64,000 nt of DNA, from positions 1,240,001 to 1,304,000 of the forward strand of contig NZ_CP087131.1 in NCBI RefSeq assembly GCF_020911865.1, read 5' to 3'. Under the pieces are notes generated by a model. That model ran no database searches. It saw nothing but the letters and a program-made list of their open reading frames with translations, and was not told where the DNA came from. How positions within the stretch are numbered: position 1 is the first letter of the stretch; each line of letters opens with the position of its first letter. Shown in pieces: positions 35,384 to 44,256 of the stretch. This DNA is from Chryseobacterium sp. C-71. GTDB lineage: Bacteria; Bacteroidota; Bacteroidia; Flavobacteriales; Weeksellaceae. The translations under genes and the position numbers were made by a program.

Positions 35384-35677
35384 TCTAAATAAAAATAATA
35401 ATCACAAAAATAGAAATTAGTTTTCATTATGATATTCTAAATTCTCATGACTTTTATCAACTTAAAACTATTTAATAATTAGTTTTAATTCAAATAATCA
35501 TAAATATTTATCAATGTTAATAGATTTTCATTATTTCAAATTCAAGCAATGAGAATTCTGAATTTTGGATAGGAGCTAATAAAATTAAATAAATAATCAA
35601 AAATTAATCTAAAAACTGACATTTATATTTTATAAATTCTTAAAATTGTAATCACCAAATCATCAAATAAATTTAAT

Positions 35678-37471
35678 ATGAAAAAACATCTTCTATTTTT
35701 AGTAATAGCACAATTCGCTAATGCTCAAGCTCCATCAGGATACTACTCCTCCGCAAACGGACTTACAGGAGCTCCTCTGAAAACCGCTTTAAGCTCAATC
35801 ATTACCAGCGGACATCAAGACAAAGGCTACAGCGGACTTTGGACTGCCTACAAAACTACCGACATTGACAAAAATTACGAAAATGACGGCTCTATTTTAG
35901 ACATTTATTCTGAAAGACCAACCTCATCTGATCCGTACAACTACACACCTGGCGGAAACCAATGTGGAACATATTCTACTGAAGGGAATTGTTACAACCG
36001 CGAACACATCGTTCCGCAAAGCTTATTTAATGAAGCTTCACCAATGAAAAATGACGTGCATTTCATCAGAGCCACCGATGGAAAGGTAAACGGAATGCGA
36101 TCAAATTATCCTTTCGGGAAAGTGGGAAGCACAACGTTCACTTCTCAAAACGGTTCAAAATTGGGAAGTTCGTCATCTTCAGGGTTTTCGGGAACGGTTT
36201 TCGAGCCGATTGATGAGTTTAAAGGAGATGTTGCAAGAATGGTTTTTTATTTTGTGACCAGATACCAAAATCAATTATCCGGTTTTTCTTCAGGAAATAT
36301 GTTGGGAGGTTCAGCATTTCCTGGCTTGCAGACTTGGGAGCTGAATGTTTTGCTGGCCTGGCATAATCAGGATCCCGTTTCTCAGGCTGAAATCAACAGA
36401 AATAATGCCTCGTATACTTTTCAGGGAAATAGAAATCCATTTATTGATAATCAGAATTATGTGAATCAAATTTGGGGATCACCAACTCCGACTCAGGATA
36501 CACAAGCTCCTACTGTTGTGGCGAACCTTACAGTATCCGGGAAAACCACAAACAGTGTTTCTCTAGCTTGGTCTGCCGCAACTGATAATGTCGCAGTGAC
36601 TTCTTATGATGTTTATATGAACGGAAGTTTAAAATCTAATGTAAACACAACCTCAGCGACGGTTACAGGATTAAATCCTTCGACAACTTATAATTTCTAT
36701 ATTAAAGCGAAAGATGCTGCAGGTAATGCTTCTGCAAATAGTTCAACCGTTTCGGCAACCACAAACGCAGGAACAACAAACCCGAACCCTACCAATTGTG
36801 TAAACGAAACTTTTGAAACCATCCCGACATCCGGCGCATCATCTTACACTACAAAAACATGGACAAACAGCGGAATTACATGGACAGCTACAGATTCAAG
36901 AAGTGACCAAACGATTTCCAATAAAGCCATTACGGTAAGAAACGGTTCGCTAAAATCGAGCTCATTCAGTAATGGTATTAATTCTTTAACGGTAACAACG
37001 CAGTTGAAATTCAGTGGAAGCAGCGGAAGTTTTAATGTTTTGGTCAATGGCGCAAATGTGGGAACAATTCCGTACAGCACAACTGCAACGACAACAACGA
37101 TTAACAACATCAATGTTTCAGGAAATGTGATTGTCACTTTGGTCAATAATTCTTCAAGCAACAGAGTAGCCATCGACAATCTAAGCTGGACTTGTTCTGC
37201 AGGATCTGCAAGACAAAGTATAATGAATACAGAAAATACGCAATCCTATGAGTTGCAAGTTTACCCAAATCCTATTTCAAATCAAGAGGTTTTTGTAAAA
37301 GGTGAAACTGAAAACATTCAAAAAGCCGAAATTTACAACCTTCAAGGGAAGGTGATGCAAACGGAAAATCAGCCTTTTAAAAACGGAAAATCTATCAGAA
37401 CACGAAATCTTCAGCAAGGAATCTATATTTTAAAATTAGATGAATCGAGCTTGAAGTTTATTGTGAAGTAA
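35678..37471 (+). CDS. T9SS-secreted endonuclease I family nuclease
   Basis: A 597-residue secreted nuclease. A signal peptide (1-17) precedes an endonuclease I domain (about 20-265) with the active-site segment CYNREHIVPQSLF (about 107) and NDVHFIRATDGKVNGMRSNYPFG. A fibronectin III domain (about 275-365), a second beta-rich domain (about 375-510) and a T9SS sorting domain (about 525-597, LQVYPNPI, AEIYNLQGKV, LQQGIYILKL) follow. It should degrade extracellular DNA or RNA for phosphate and nucleoside scavenging. The nearly 300-nt upstream gap (35384-35677) is AT-rich and shows no other gene. Confidence 0.88.
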   Translation: MKKHLLFLVIAQFANAQAPSGYYSSANGLTGAPLKTALSSIITSGHQDKGYSGLWTAYKTTDIDKNYENDGSILDIYSERPTSSDPYNYTPGGNQCGTYSTEGNCYNREHIVPQSLFNEASPMKNDVHFIRATDGKVNGMRSNYPFGKVGSTTFTSQNGSKLGSSSSSGFSGTVFEPIDEFKGDVARMVFYFVTRYQNQLSGFSSGNMLGGSAFPGLQTWELNVLLAWHNQDPVSQAEINRNNASYTFQGNRNPFIDNQNYVNQIWGSPTPTQDTQAPTVVANLTVSGKTTNSVSLAWSAATDNVAVTSYDVYMNGSLKSNVNTTSATVTGLNPSTTYNFYIKAKDAAGNASANSSTVSATTNAGTTNPNPTNCVNETFETIPTSGASSYTTKTWTNSGITWTATDSRSDQTISNKAITVRNGSLKSSSFSNGINSLTVTTQLKFSGSSGSFNVLVNGANVGTIPYSTTATTTTINNINVSGNVIVTLVNNSSSNRVAIDNLSWTCSAGSARQSIMNTENTQSYELQVYPNPISNQEVFVKGETENIQKAEIYNLQGKVMQTENQPFKNGKSIRTRNLQQGIYILKLDESSLKFIVK

Positions 37472-37492
37472 GATTATTTTAATTAAAAAAAT

Positions 37493-37528
37493 AAAGACTT
37501 CTCTTTTGCAGGGAAGTCTTTTAGTTTT
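37493..37528. terminator. Bidirectional terminator
   Basis: 9-bp stem aaagacttc/gaagtcttt followed by a T-rich run, between the convergent nuclease and transglycosylase genes. Confidence 0.7.
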
Positions 37529-37542
37529 TGTTTAGTAAAAAT

Positions 37543-38406
37543 TTATTTTGAAGTAATGTTCCCTTCTTTTATAGAGCGGGACAAAATCTTATTTTTCTTC
37601 AATAAAAAATCAGGCATCAAATCTGTTGGAAGGTATAAAGTACTTTCTCCTGTAGTCTGAAGTTCTTCTTCAATTTCAGGGTTCCAATTGAGAATGTCAT
37701 TTAAACTTAATTTTAATTCTTCAGCAATAATTTTTAAGCTGAATCCTGCATTAATTTCGGTTTCAGATAATGATGATTCTTCTTTCAAGCCGGATCTTGC
37801 ATCAAATACTTTCTGCATTCTTGAAGAATTGTAATTGGTCAAAACACTGTTGAGTTCTCCTGTCGCATAACAAGCATTCAGATATTTTTTAACATGGTTA
37901 ATCGTTTCTGCCGGCAAATATTTAGAGAAAACATGATACTGACTTGAATTGGCAGACTGCATCGCCTTGGCAATATTCCCTTCTCCACAATTGTATGCCG
38001 CAATAACAGTTACCCAATTGCCATATTTTTTATAAAGATTTCCCAAAGAAACCACTGCCACTTTAGTACTTCTGTAAATGTCGTTACGACGATCTGCGGT
38101 AAGACCGTATTGATTGGCGTGGGCGTTCATAAACTGCCAAAGCCCTACTGCACCGGCATGCGAAGTAATGTTTCTGTCAAAATGAGATTCTATTAAAGGT
38201 AAATTTCTCAAATGCTTTGGAAGTCCCTTTTTAGCTAAAGAATTTTCTATAAACTGAACAACGTCTTTATTTGCATTGATGATGTTTTTGTACTTTCTCA
38301 CACTGCTTTCAGAAGTGTCACTAGCAGAGAGATACTGAGCAGATGCCATTTCAAAAGAAACAAAAAAGACTGCTGCAAATACTATTTTATTGAAATAAAT
38401 CTTCAT
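37543..38406 (-). CDS. Lytic transglycosylase, MltD-like
   Basis: A 287-residue secreted muramidase. A signal peptide (1-23, ASAQ) precedes an SLT goose-lysozyme-like domain (about 45-180) with the catalytic glutamate at about residue 73 in LPLIESHFD, plus GAVGLWQFM and AAYNCGEGNI. A single LysM-like segment (about 215-265) follows. It should cleave peptidoglycan with formation of 1,6-anhydromuramyl ends. Monocistronic. Confidence 0.87.
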   Translation of the reverse strand: MKIYFNKIVFAAVFFVSFEMASAQYLSASDTSESSVRKYKNIINANKDVVQFIENSLAKKGLPKHLRNLPLIESHFDRNITSHAGAVGLWQFMNAHANQYGLTADRRNDIYRSTKVAVVSLGNLYKKYGNWVTVIAAYNCGEGNIAKAMQSANSSQYHVFSKYLPAETINHVKKYLNACYATGELNSVLTNYNSSRMQKVFDARSGLKEESSLSETEINAGFSLKIIAEELKLSLNDILNWNPEIEEELQTTGESTLYLPTDLMPDFLLKKNKILSRSIKEGNITSK

Positions 38407-38423
38407 TATTACTATCTTAATTT

Positions 38424-38467
38424 AAAAATCAGAATGCATAAATAAATTTCAGCATTCTGATTTTTTT
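38424..38467 (-). terminator. Terminator of the AAA+ ATPase gene
   Basis: 14-bp stem aaaaatcagaatgc/gcattctgattttt with a T run on the minus strand. Confidence 0.75.
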
Positions 38468-38479
38468 CAATTGAATCAA

Positions 38480-40975
38480 TTATTCTACTTTCCAATCGAT
38501 TTTCTCTTCAGTTTGGCTCCAATCAACAGTAAGAGTTTGCCCGGATTTCACTTCTTCGCGCACAATCATTTTAGAGATCGGTCTTGCCAGCTGAGATCGG
38601 ATGACTCCGGAAATCTGTCTCGCTCCATATTTGCTGCTGAATCCGCCTAAAGCTAAATTTTTCACCGCTTCATCAGTGATGGAAAGCGTCATTCCTAATC
38701 TGTGAAGTGATTTGTGAAGTGATTTTAACTGAATATTAAAAATTCTTTCAGCAATAGATTCCGTGATTGGTGCAAAAGGAATAATTTCTGTAATTCTTGC
38801 TAAAAATTCTGGTCTGAATCTGCCTGAATTTGACATAATCTGCATCAGAGAAGATGATTCGGGAACTTTTCCTTCTTCAAATTGTTTTACAATTTCTTCG
38901 CTTCCGATATTTGAAGTAAATAAAATTAATGCATTGCTGAAATCTCCTTCTTTTCCTAATTTATCATGCACTTTTCCTTCGTCCATAATTTGTAAAAAGA
39001 CATCGAAAACAGAATGATGCGCTTTTTCAATCTCATCAAATAAAACTACGGTATAAGGTTGCTGACGGATTTTATTAACTAACATTCCACCTTCCTCATA
39101 ACCGACATATCCTGGAGGCGCACCATATAATAATGCTGCTGAGTGCTCTTCTTTAAATTCTGACATATCAAAACGAACCATCGCTTTTTCATCATTAAAA
39201 AAGAGTTCTGCCATAGATTTCGCCAATTCAGTTTTCCCGGTTCCAGTTGGCCCCAAAAGGAAAAATGATCCGATTGGTTGACCGGGTTTGTTTAACCCAC
39301 TTCGGTTTTCAACGATGGCATCAGAAAGCACTTTCAATGCATGATCCTGACCAACGACTCTGCTTAGTAAAAGAGATTCCATATTCAGAAGCTTCTCTTT
39401 TTCCTGAGCCTGAAGTTTCCCAATCGGAATATTGGTTTTTGCCGCCATTACAGCCGCCAATTCAAGCTTACCTACTTTTTCTCTTTTTACAGAAGCATGT
39501 TCTATCAATTCTGTAAAAGTATCTGCAATGATTTTCTGAAGATGCTCGATCGGCATAGAGTTATCAATCTGTGGCTGCTCTCGCAAAGATCCCCACAAAA
39601 TCGGGCTGATTTTATCCCTCAGTAAATTGTAATTCCAGATTAATTCGTCGGCTTTATCTTTTTCATCCAAAAATTCTTCTTTCAGAATATTCTCATAATT
39701 TTCTTTCCAGTCTTGAAGTTCTTTTTCAGAAAGCTCATCCAGCATTTTGATGGCAGCCATTGTTCGGTCAAGCAGGTCAATTGCAGCATCAGGCAATTTT
39801 TTACCTTTTGCATATCTTTTTGCCAGACGTACACATTCGGGAAGTGCCGATTTATCAACTTCGATACCGTGGTGCATTTTGTAACCATCCAGAAGAACAT
39901 CAATCATTTTGACACAAGTTTGCTCATCTGGTTCGTTAACCGTTAAAACTTCGAAACGTCTGTTGAAGGCCTGTTCCGGTTCAATTATTTTTCTGTATTC
40001 TTCATGGGTGGTTGCTCCGATTACGGTAATTTCCCCTCTTGCCAATTCAGGTTTAAGGATATTTCCAATATTTCCAATGCTGCCTTTGGGATCTAAAAGT
40101 GCATGAATTTCGTCTATAAAAAGAATCGCTTTTTCAATCTTCTTGCACTCGTTGATTACTTTTTTCAAGCGGTCTTCAATTTCGCCTTTGTAAGAAGTCC
40201 CAGCCAATAAAGCTCCAGTGTCTAATTCTAGTAAAGTAGCATTTTTAAGCATTTCCGGGACATTTCCTTTAATGATTTCTGTAGCGAAACCTTCTACCAA
40301 AGCGGTTTTACCGACACCTGGTTCACCGATGATAATCACATTGGGTTTTGTTCTTCTACAAAGAATTTCCACCAGCATTCTCAGTTCTTTATCACGACCG
40401 ATAATATTTTCTAAAGTACCTTGTCTGGCTTGAGCAGTTCGGTCTATGCAATAACTTTTAATCGAAGGAAAAGAATTGTCTGAATAGTCATTTCCATTAG
40501 AAAAGAGCGATGAAATTTCACTGTTTTCTGGTGAAGCATAAGGGGTATCTTTTCTGTATAAATTAAATATTTCGTGCTCTCTGAGAGGCAAAGATTTGAG
40601 TTGTTGTAAAGTAAAGGCAACCTGTGGTTTTACGATCGCCGTCAAAATACAGATTGGGGTAATCTCATCCAATCCCAATTTCAACCTGATGTCGTCAGCC
40701 TCTTCAAGAATCTGATCTACAAATTCGCCCTCACCTACTTCACTGGGAAGATGTGTTGTTTTGGGATAATCTTCGATGCGCACATCTGCCCATTCGTAGA
40801 AATATCCGGGATCTTTATCGATGTTTTTTAAGAATTCATTGAGTCCGATATCTTTATGCATTAAAGCCTGAAGAATGTGCGGACCGTCGTATGTCGCATT
40901 GTAATTCTCTCTCGCAATTGACTGGGCGATGTGAAAAAGTTGTTTTACTGTTTCGTTGGTAACTAATACTCCCAT
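38480..40975 (-). CDS. ClpB/ClpV-like AAA+ ATPase (TssH candidate)
   Basis: An 831-residue double-ring AAA+ unfoldase. An N-terminal Clp repeat domain (about 1-145) is followed by D1 with Walker A GEPGVGKTALVEG and Walker B ILFIDEIHALL, a shortened middle domain, D2 with GPTGTGKTELAKS and VVLFDEIEKAH, and a ClpB small domain. The ClpP-docking IGF loop of ClpA/ClpC is not evident, so it is probably a disaggregase type. Bacteroidetes type VI secretion (T6SSiii) uses such a ClpV/TssH; no other T6SS gene is visible here, so that role is only suggested. Confidence 0.8.
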   Translation of the reverse strand: MGVLVTNETVKQLFHIAQSIARENYNATYDGPHILQALMHKDIGLNEFLKNIDKDPGYFYEWADVRIEDYPKTTHLPSEVGEGEFVDQILEEADDIRLKLGLDEITPICILTAIVKPQVAFTLQQLKSLPLREHEIFNLYRKDTPYASPENSEISSLFSNGNDYSDNSFPSIKSYCIDRTAQARQGTLENIIGRDKELRMLVEILCRRTKPNVIIIGEPGVGKTALVEGFATEIIKGNVPEMLKNATLLELDTGALLAGTSYKGEIEDRLKKVINECKKIEKAILFIDEIHALLDPKGSIGNIGNILKPELARGEITVIGATTHEEYRKIIEPEQAFNRRFEVLTVNEPDEQTCVKMIDVLLDGYKMHHGIEVDKSALPECVRLAKRYAKGKKLPDAAIDLLDRTMAAIKMLDELSEKELQDWKENYENILKEEFLDEKDKADELIWNYNLLRDKISPILWGSLREQPQIDNSMPIEHLQKIIADTFTELIEHASVKREKVGKLELAAVMAAKTNIPIGKLQAQEKEKLLNMESLLLSRVVGQDHALKVLSDAIVENRSGLNKPGQPIGSFFLLGPTGTGKTELAKSMAELFFNDEKAMVRFDMSEFKEEHSAALLYGAPPGYVGYEEGGMLVNKIRQQPYTVVLFDEIEKAHHSVFDVFLQIMDEGKVHDKLGKEGDFSNALILFTSNIGSEEIVKQFEEGKVPESSSLMQIMSNSGRFRPEFLARITEIIPFAPITESIAERIFNIQLKSLHKSLHRLGMTLSITDEAVKNLALGGFSSKYGARQISGVIRSQLARPISKMIVREEVKSGQTLTVDWSQTEEKIDWKVE

Positions 40976-41165
40976 TTACTTTTCAATATTAATATTTGTG
41001 GTGACATTTTATTTGGTGTAACTAAAATAAGTTTTTTTTGTCAATCACTAAAATTAATAATGGTTTATTTGAGAGTGTGGGTGTTTTTGGAATCCAGTAA
41101 TAATTTTACATCTAATTGTTTTGAATTTTAAAACTCCTTTTAATAAGATTTAATTTAAACTTAGC
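40976..41165. other. Gene-free gap upstream of the AAA+ ATPase gene
   Basis: AT-rich and without coding potential. No repeat or clear promoter was recognised. Confidence 0.3.
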
Positions 41166-41349
41166 TTAAAAATTAAACTTCTCCTTACAAATATGCCTTT
41201 CTGTTTTTATTTTTTCTCCATTTTCACCTATTGAAAATTCAATTTTCTGACTGCATTCTTTGTGGTCATTTTCAAATTTAATGAAAATAACAGAACCAAT
41301 TGTGACTACAAATATGCTGATGACCGTTAAGAAAATTGCTTTTTTTCAT
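41166..41349 (-). pseudogene. Small membrane/secreted protein broken at a poly-A tract
   Basis: Minus-strand ATG at 41349 is followed by seven As. In that frame translation soon stops. With six As the frame would read MKKAIFLTVISIFVVTIGSV, then a polar part with HKECSQKIEFSIGENGEKIK and a closing HICKEKFNF, ending at TAA 41166: about 60 residues with one N-terminal membrane or signal segment and two Cys. The length of 184 nt is one over a multiple of three. Either a sequencing error, a real disruption, or slippage-dependent expression. Confidence 0.6.
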
Positions 41350-41439
41350 TCTGAAATAGAAATTTAGGTTTAAAATTTAAATCAAATATAAGACTTACTC
41401 TTATGTCTTAATAAATTTCCCCAAAAAATATTAAGCATA

Positions 41440-41465
41440 AAAAAACCGCATTGCTGCGGTTTTTT
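41440..41465 (-). terminator. Terminator of the CCC-motif protein gene
   Basis: 11-bp stem aaaaaaccgca/tgcggtttttt with a 4-nt loop. Confidence 0.85.
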
Positions 41466-41488
41466 AGTATAATTTATACGAGGCGTAA

Positions 41489-41809
41489 TTATCTACCCAT
41501 ATTTTTTAGTTGATCATACTGTTGCATATAACCGTCTACTCCTACAGTTGCAAGAATGAAAATAGTATAAATAAGCTGAATTGCTCCTAAGACAAGCCCA
41601 ATAATACATAAAATTCTTCCAGTATTCAAATTACTAAAATCTGAATATTCTGATGGATTTTGATCATACAAAAGCTTATCACTTTTATATTTGTTTAATC
41701 CGATAAGTCCGCAGATAATACCTACTAAACCTGTACAACAACAAGTTCCAACGATTGACACGATTCCCAAGATTAGCACTGTTTGTGCGTTTGGCAGTTT
41801 TTGATTCAT
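41489..41809 (-). CDS. CCC-motif membrane protein
   Basis: A 106-residue protein with two membrane segments (about 10-35 and 65-90). The first contains GTCCCTGLVGIICGLIGL, the triple cysteine that names this Bacteroidetes family; the loop has the NTGRILCIIGL motif before the second segment. Function unknown. It follows the DUF2752 gene by 32 nt on the same strand; these two types are commonly neighbours and may form one small membrane complex (inference). Confidence 0.75.
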   Translation of the reverse strand: MNQKLPNAQTVLILGIVSIVGTCCCTGLVGIICGLIGLNKYKSDKLLYDQNPSEYSDFSNLNTGRILCIIGLVLGAIQLIYTIFILATVGVDGYMQQYDQLKNMGR

Positions 41810-41841
41810 AATTTGATTTTTTTAATGTTTAATATTTTGAT

Positions 41842-42123
41842 TTAAAAATAATGTTTATAAAAGTAAGAAAATACCATGATTAGTGAGTTAATAATTGCTA
41901 AAAATATTAAAATCTGACCATAATTTCTTTTTTTATCTATAAAATTGAGGGCTACAAAACCAAAAAACAAGAGCAAAGTATACACTGCTGGAAACATGTG
42001 GAATGCCTCGGTAAACTTACCATTAAAAACTAATACAATTGCCCTTTGGGTACCACATCCGAAACATTCTATCCCTAAGAATTTTTTGCTTGGGCATGGC
42101 AGCATATAGTCTTCAATCTTCAT
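41842..42123 (-). CDS. DUF2752 membrane protein
   Basis: A 93-residue protein with the DUF2752 signature CPSKKFLGIECFGCGTQRAI near the N-terminus (the cysteine pair and GTQRA) and two membrane segments (about 42-60 and 68-88). Function unknown. Upstream of, and probably co-transcribed with, the CCC-motif protein. Confidence 0.8.
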   Translation of the reverse strand: MKIEDYMLPCPSKKFLGIECFGCGTQRAIVLVFNGKFTEAFHMFPAVYTLLLFFGFVALNFIDKKRNYGQILIFLAIINSLIMVFSYFYKHYF

Positions 42124-42155
42124 AATTTATTTTTGTGATTTTGATGAGGCTAAAA

Positions 42156-43208
42156 TTAAGAAGAAATTTTCGCTCTGAGGTATTGATGTGGGAAAAAACT
42201 TTCTTCTTTCATTTCAAAAGAACCCTGAACCGCAATATATGGGTTTCTGAGGATCTCTCTTGCCACAAAAATAAGATCAGCTTCACCTTTTTGTAAAATT
42301 TCTTCAGCCTGAGAAGTTGAAGTAATCAAACCAACAGCTCCTGTTTTAACATCCGCTTCGTTTTTAACCTGAGAAGAAAACGGAACCTGATAGCCGTCAA
42401 AAACAGAAATTTTTGCACCATGAATATTTCCGCCGCTTGAAACGTCTACTAAATCGACTGAATGATTCTTTAAAATTTTAGCTAACACTACACTATCATT
42501 GATATCCCAGCCGTTTTCAGCATATTCAGTTCCGGAAATTCTTACAAAAAGTGCAACATTTTCATTCAATTCTTCATTTACAGCATCAACGATTTCCAAT
42601 AAAAATCGGCTTCTGTTTTCAAAACTTCCGCCATATTCATCAGTTCGTACGTTTGAAAGGGGTGAAAGAAACTGATGAACCAGATATCCGTGGGCACCAT
42701 GAATTTCAACCACATCGAAGCCTGCTTTGACCGCTCTTTTTGCAGCATCCTTAAAATTTCGAACCAAGTCTTTTATCTCTTCCACAGACAATTCATGCGG
42801 AATTCTTTCTGTCGGATGATACGGAATCGGGCTTGGAGCAATAGTTTCCCAGCCTTCTTCCAAAGAAATTTGTTTATTTTCCCAAGTTGAACCTTTTCTG
42901 CCTGCGTGAGCGATTTGAATTCCGATTTTTGAATCTGAGTTCTTGTGTACAAATTCTACGATTTTCTGAAGTTTTTCCACTTGTTCGTCGTTCCAGATTC
43001 CCATGCAGTGATTGGTAATGCGGCCACGAGGTTCTACGCCGGTAGCTTCCACCATGATTAAACCTGTTCCACCCTGAGCACGACTTCCGTAATGCACATA
43101 ATGAAAATCATTAGCCAATCCGTTTTCGCAAGAATACATACACATTGGCGACATCACCCAACGGTTTTTCATCTCTACATTTCTAAATTTTATCGGAGTA
43201 TATAACAT
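42156..43208 (-). CDS. NADH:flavin oxidoreductase, YqjM-like Old Yellow Enzyme
   Basis: A 350-residue FMN barrel. The YqjM subfamily marker cysteine is in SPMCMYS (about 21-27). The VEIHGAHGYLVHQFLSPLSNVRTDEYGGS segment with the active-site His pair, the GIQIAHAGRKGS segment, and a C-terminal FMN-phosphate loop are present. It should reduce activated C=C bonds of enones using NAD(P)H. Start ATG 43208. Monocistronic, 32 nt upstream of the DUF2752 gene; loose linkage possible. Confidence 0.88.
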   Translation of the reverse strand: MLYTPIKFRNVEMKNRWVMSPMCMYSCENGLANDFHYVHYGSRAQGGTGLIMVEATGVEPRGRITNHCMGIWNDEQVEKLQKIVEFVHKNSDSKIGIQIAHAGRKGSTWENKQISLEEGWETIAPSPIPYHPTERIPHELSVEEIKDLVRNFKDAAKRAVKAGFDVVEIHGAHGYLVHQFLSPLSNVRTDEYGGSFENRSRFLLEIVDAVNEELNENVALFVRISGTEYAENGWDINDSVVLAKILKNHSVDLVDVSSGGNIHGAKISVFDGYQVPFSSQVKNEADVKTGAVGLITSTSQAEEILQKGEADLIFVAREILRNPYIAVQGSFEMKEESFFPHQYLRAKISS

Positions 43209-43315
43209 TGAATTGAATTTTTAAAAGTTTAAAATTACAAATTTAGTATCGTAACAAAGATATTGCCAGCTTCCCTAAAAAGGATTACATTTATCGCCCT
43301 TTTTACGGCGACAAA

Positions 43316-43798
43316 ATGAAAAAAGATATACAAATCGGTTACGAACATTTCACAAGCATCAGCGAACTGACTGAAACAGAAAAACTGCTTTTTGAAAAAG
43401 CAAAACAAGCACGTGAAAATGGCTACGCACCCTACTCCAACTTTTTGGTAGGATGCTCGGTTTTGCTGGAGAATGGAGAAATATACACGGGAAACAATCA
43501 GGAAAACGCAGCATTCCCATCAGGACTTTGTGCGGAAAGAACCGCTCTGTTTTGGATTGGCGCTAATTTCCCTAATGAAATCATCAAGAAAATATTCATT
43601 ATTGGCGGACCGAGAGATTTTTCAGAAAAAACTCCGCCAATTCCGCCTTGTGGAGCGTGCAGACAAAGTCTGATGGAATATGAAACGAAGCAGAATGAAA
43701 ATATTGATATTTATTTTTCAAATTTAAATGAGGAAGTTTTTAAGGTAAATTCTATTAAAGATTTGCTGCCATTTTATTTTGATTCGACGTTTTTGTAG
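43316..43798 (+). CDS. cdd: Cytidine deaminase
   Basis: A 160-residue zinc deaminase converting cytidine and deoxycytidine to uridine forms in pyrimidine salvage. The zinc and catalytic residues are in GLCAERTALF (Cys and the proton-shuttle Glu) and PPCGACRQSLMEY (two Cys), the tetrameric-type signature. YAPYSNFLVGCSVL supplies the ligand-binding Phe/Asn region. Slightly longer than the usual 130-140 residues at the N-terminus. Monocistronic. Confidence 0.9.
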   Translation: MKKDIQIGYEHFTSISELTETEKLLFEKAKQARENGYAPYSNFLVGCSVLLENGEIYTGNNQENAAFPSGLCAERTALFWIGANFPNEIIKKIFIIGGPRDFSEKTPPIPPCGACRQSLMEYETKQNENIDIYFSNLNEEVFKVNSIKDLLPFYFDSTFL

Positions 43799-44007
43799 GT
43801 TAAGGGTAAGATTAAGGCCAAAACTTGGGTTTAAAAATTGAGTGCAAAACCCATAGATTATGCAGATTTGCACAGATAAAATTGATCTTAAAAATTTAAT
43901 TTAAAATTTTTGTGTGAGAAAATTCTCTCAATTGATGTTTTATAGAATTTTTAAAAAACCATTCTAAAAATTAACAATTTCTCATTGCCTCTTATTAATT
44001 AAAAACT
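43799..44007. other. Gene-free gap before the cobalamin riboswitch
   Basis: About 200 nt with no gene. It includes GATTATGCAGATTTGCACAGATAAAATTGATC-like pieces of the dispersed AATCTG repeat and AT-rich inverted stretches (aaatttaatttaaaattt). Confidence 0.4.
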
Positions 44008-44015
44008 TAAATTTG
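44008..44015 (+). promoter_or_regulatory. -7 box of the riboswitch-btuB operon
   Basis: TAAATTTG, a perfect TAnnTTTG match, with a TTG at 43985-43987 in -33 position. The predicted transcript start, at about 44021, coincides with the first base-paired residues of the riboswitch. Confidence 0.6.
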
Positions 44016-44020
44016 CACTG

Positions 44021-44124
44021 ATTTAAAAAAGGGAATTCGGTGAAAATCCGAAGCAGACCCGCTACTGTAAGTGATGTTTTATTATATTAAGAAAACATAC
44101 ACAAGTCAGACACCTTTTTAAATT
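44021..44124 (+). promoter_or_regulatory. Cobalamin (adenosylcobalamin-class) riboswitch
   Basis: The B12 aptamer core is clear: GGGAA (44031), GGTGAAAATCC (44040), GCAGACCCGCTACTGTAA (44053-44070; GCTACTG in place of the common GCCACTG), and AAGTCAGACAC (44103-44113). Helix P1 closes as atttaaaaaagg with cctttttaaat. It lies about 130 nt before the BtuB-like receptor gene, so cobalamin should repress this operon. Distal leader hairpins such as aacctat/ataggtt (44171-44201) may form the expression platform. Confidence 0.9.
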
Positions 44125-44256
44125 CATTATATAGATGAAGCTTTCGTGGAGTGAGGCGTAGTCGGTTTAAAAACCTATTTGTATCAAACAATTATAGGTT
44201 AATTCCTTCTATTCATTACATTCACAAAGCTACCACTAAGGCTTTATTAGAATTGA

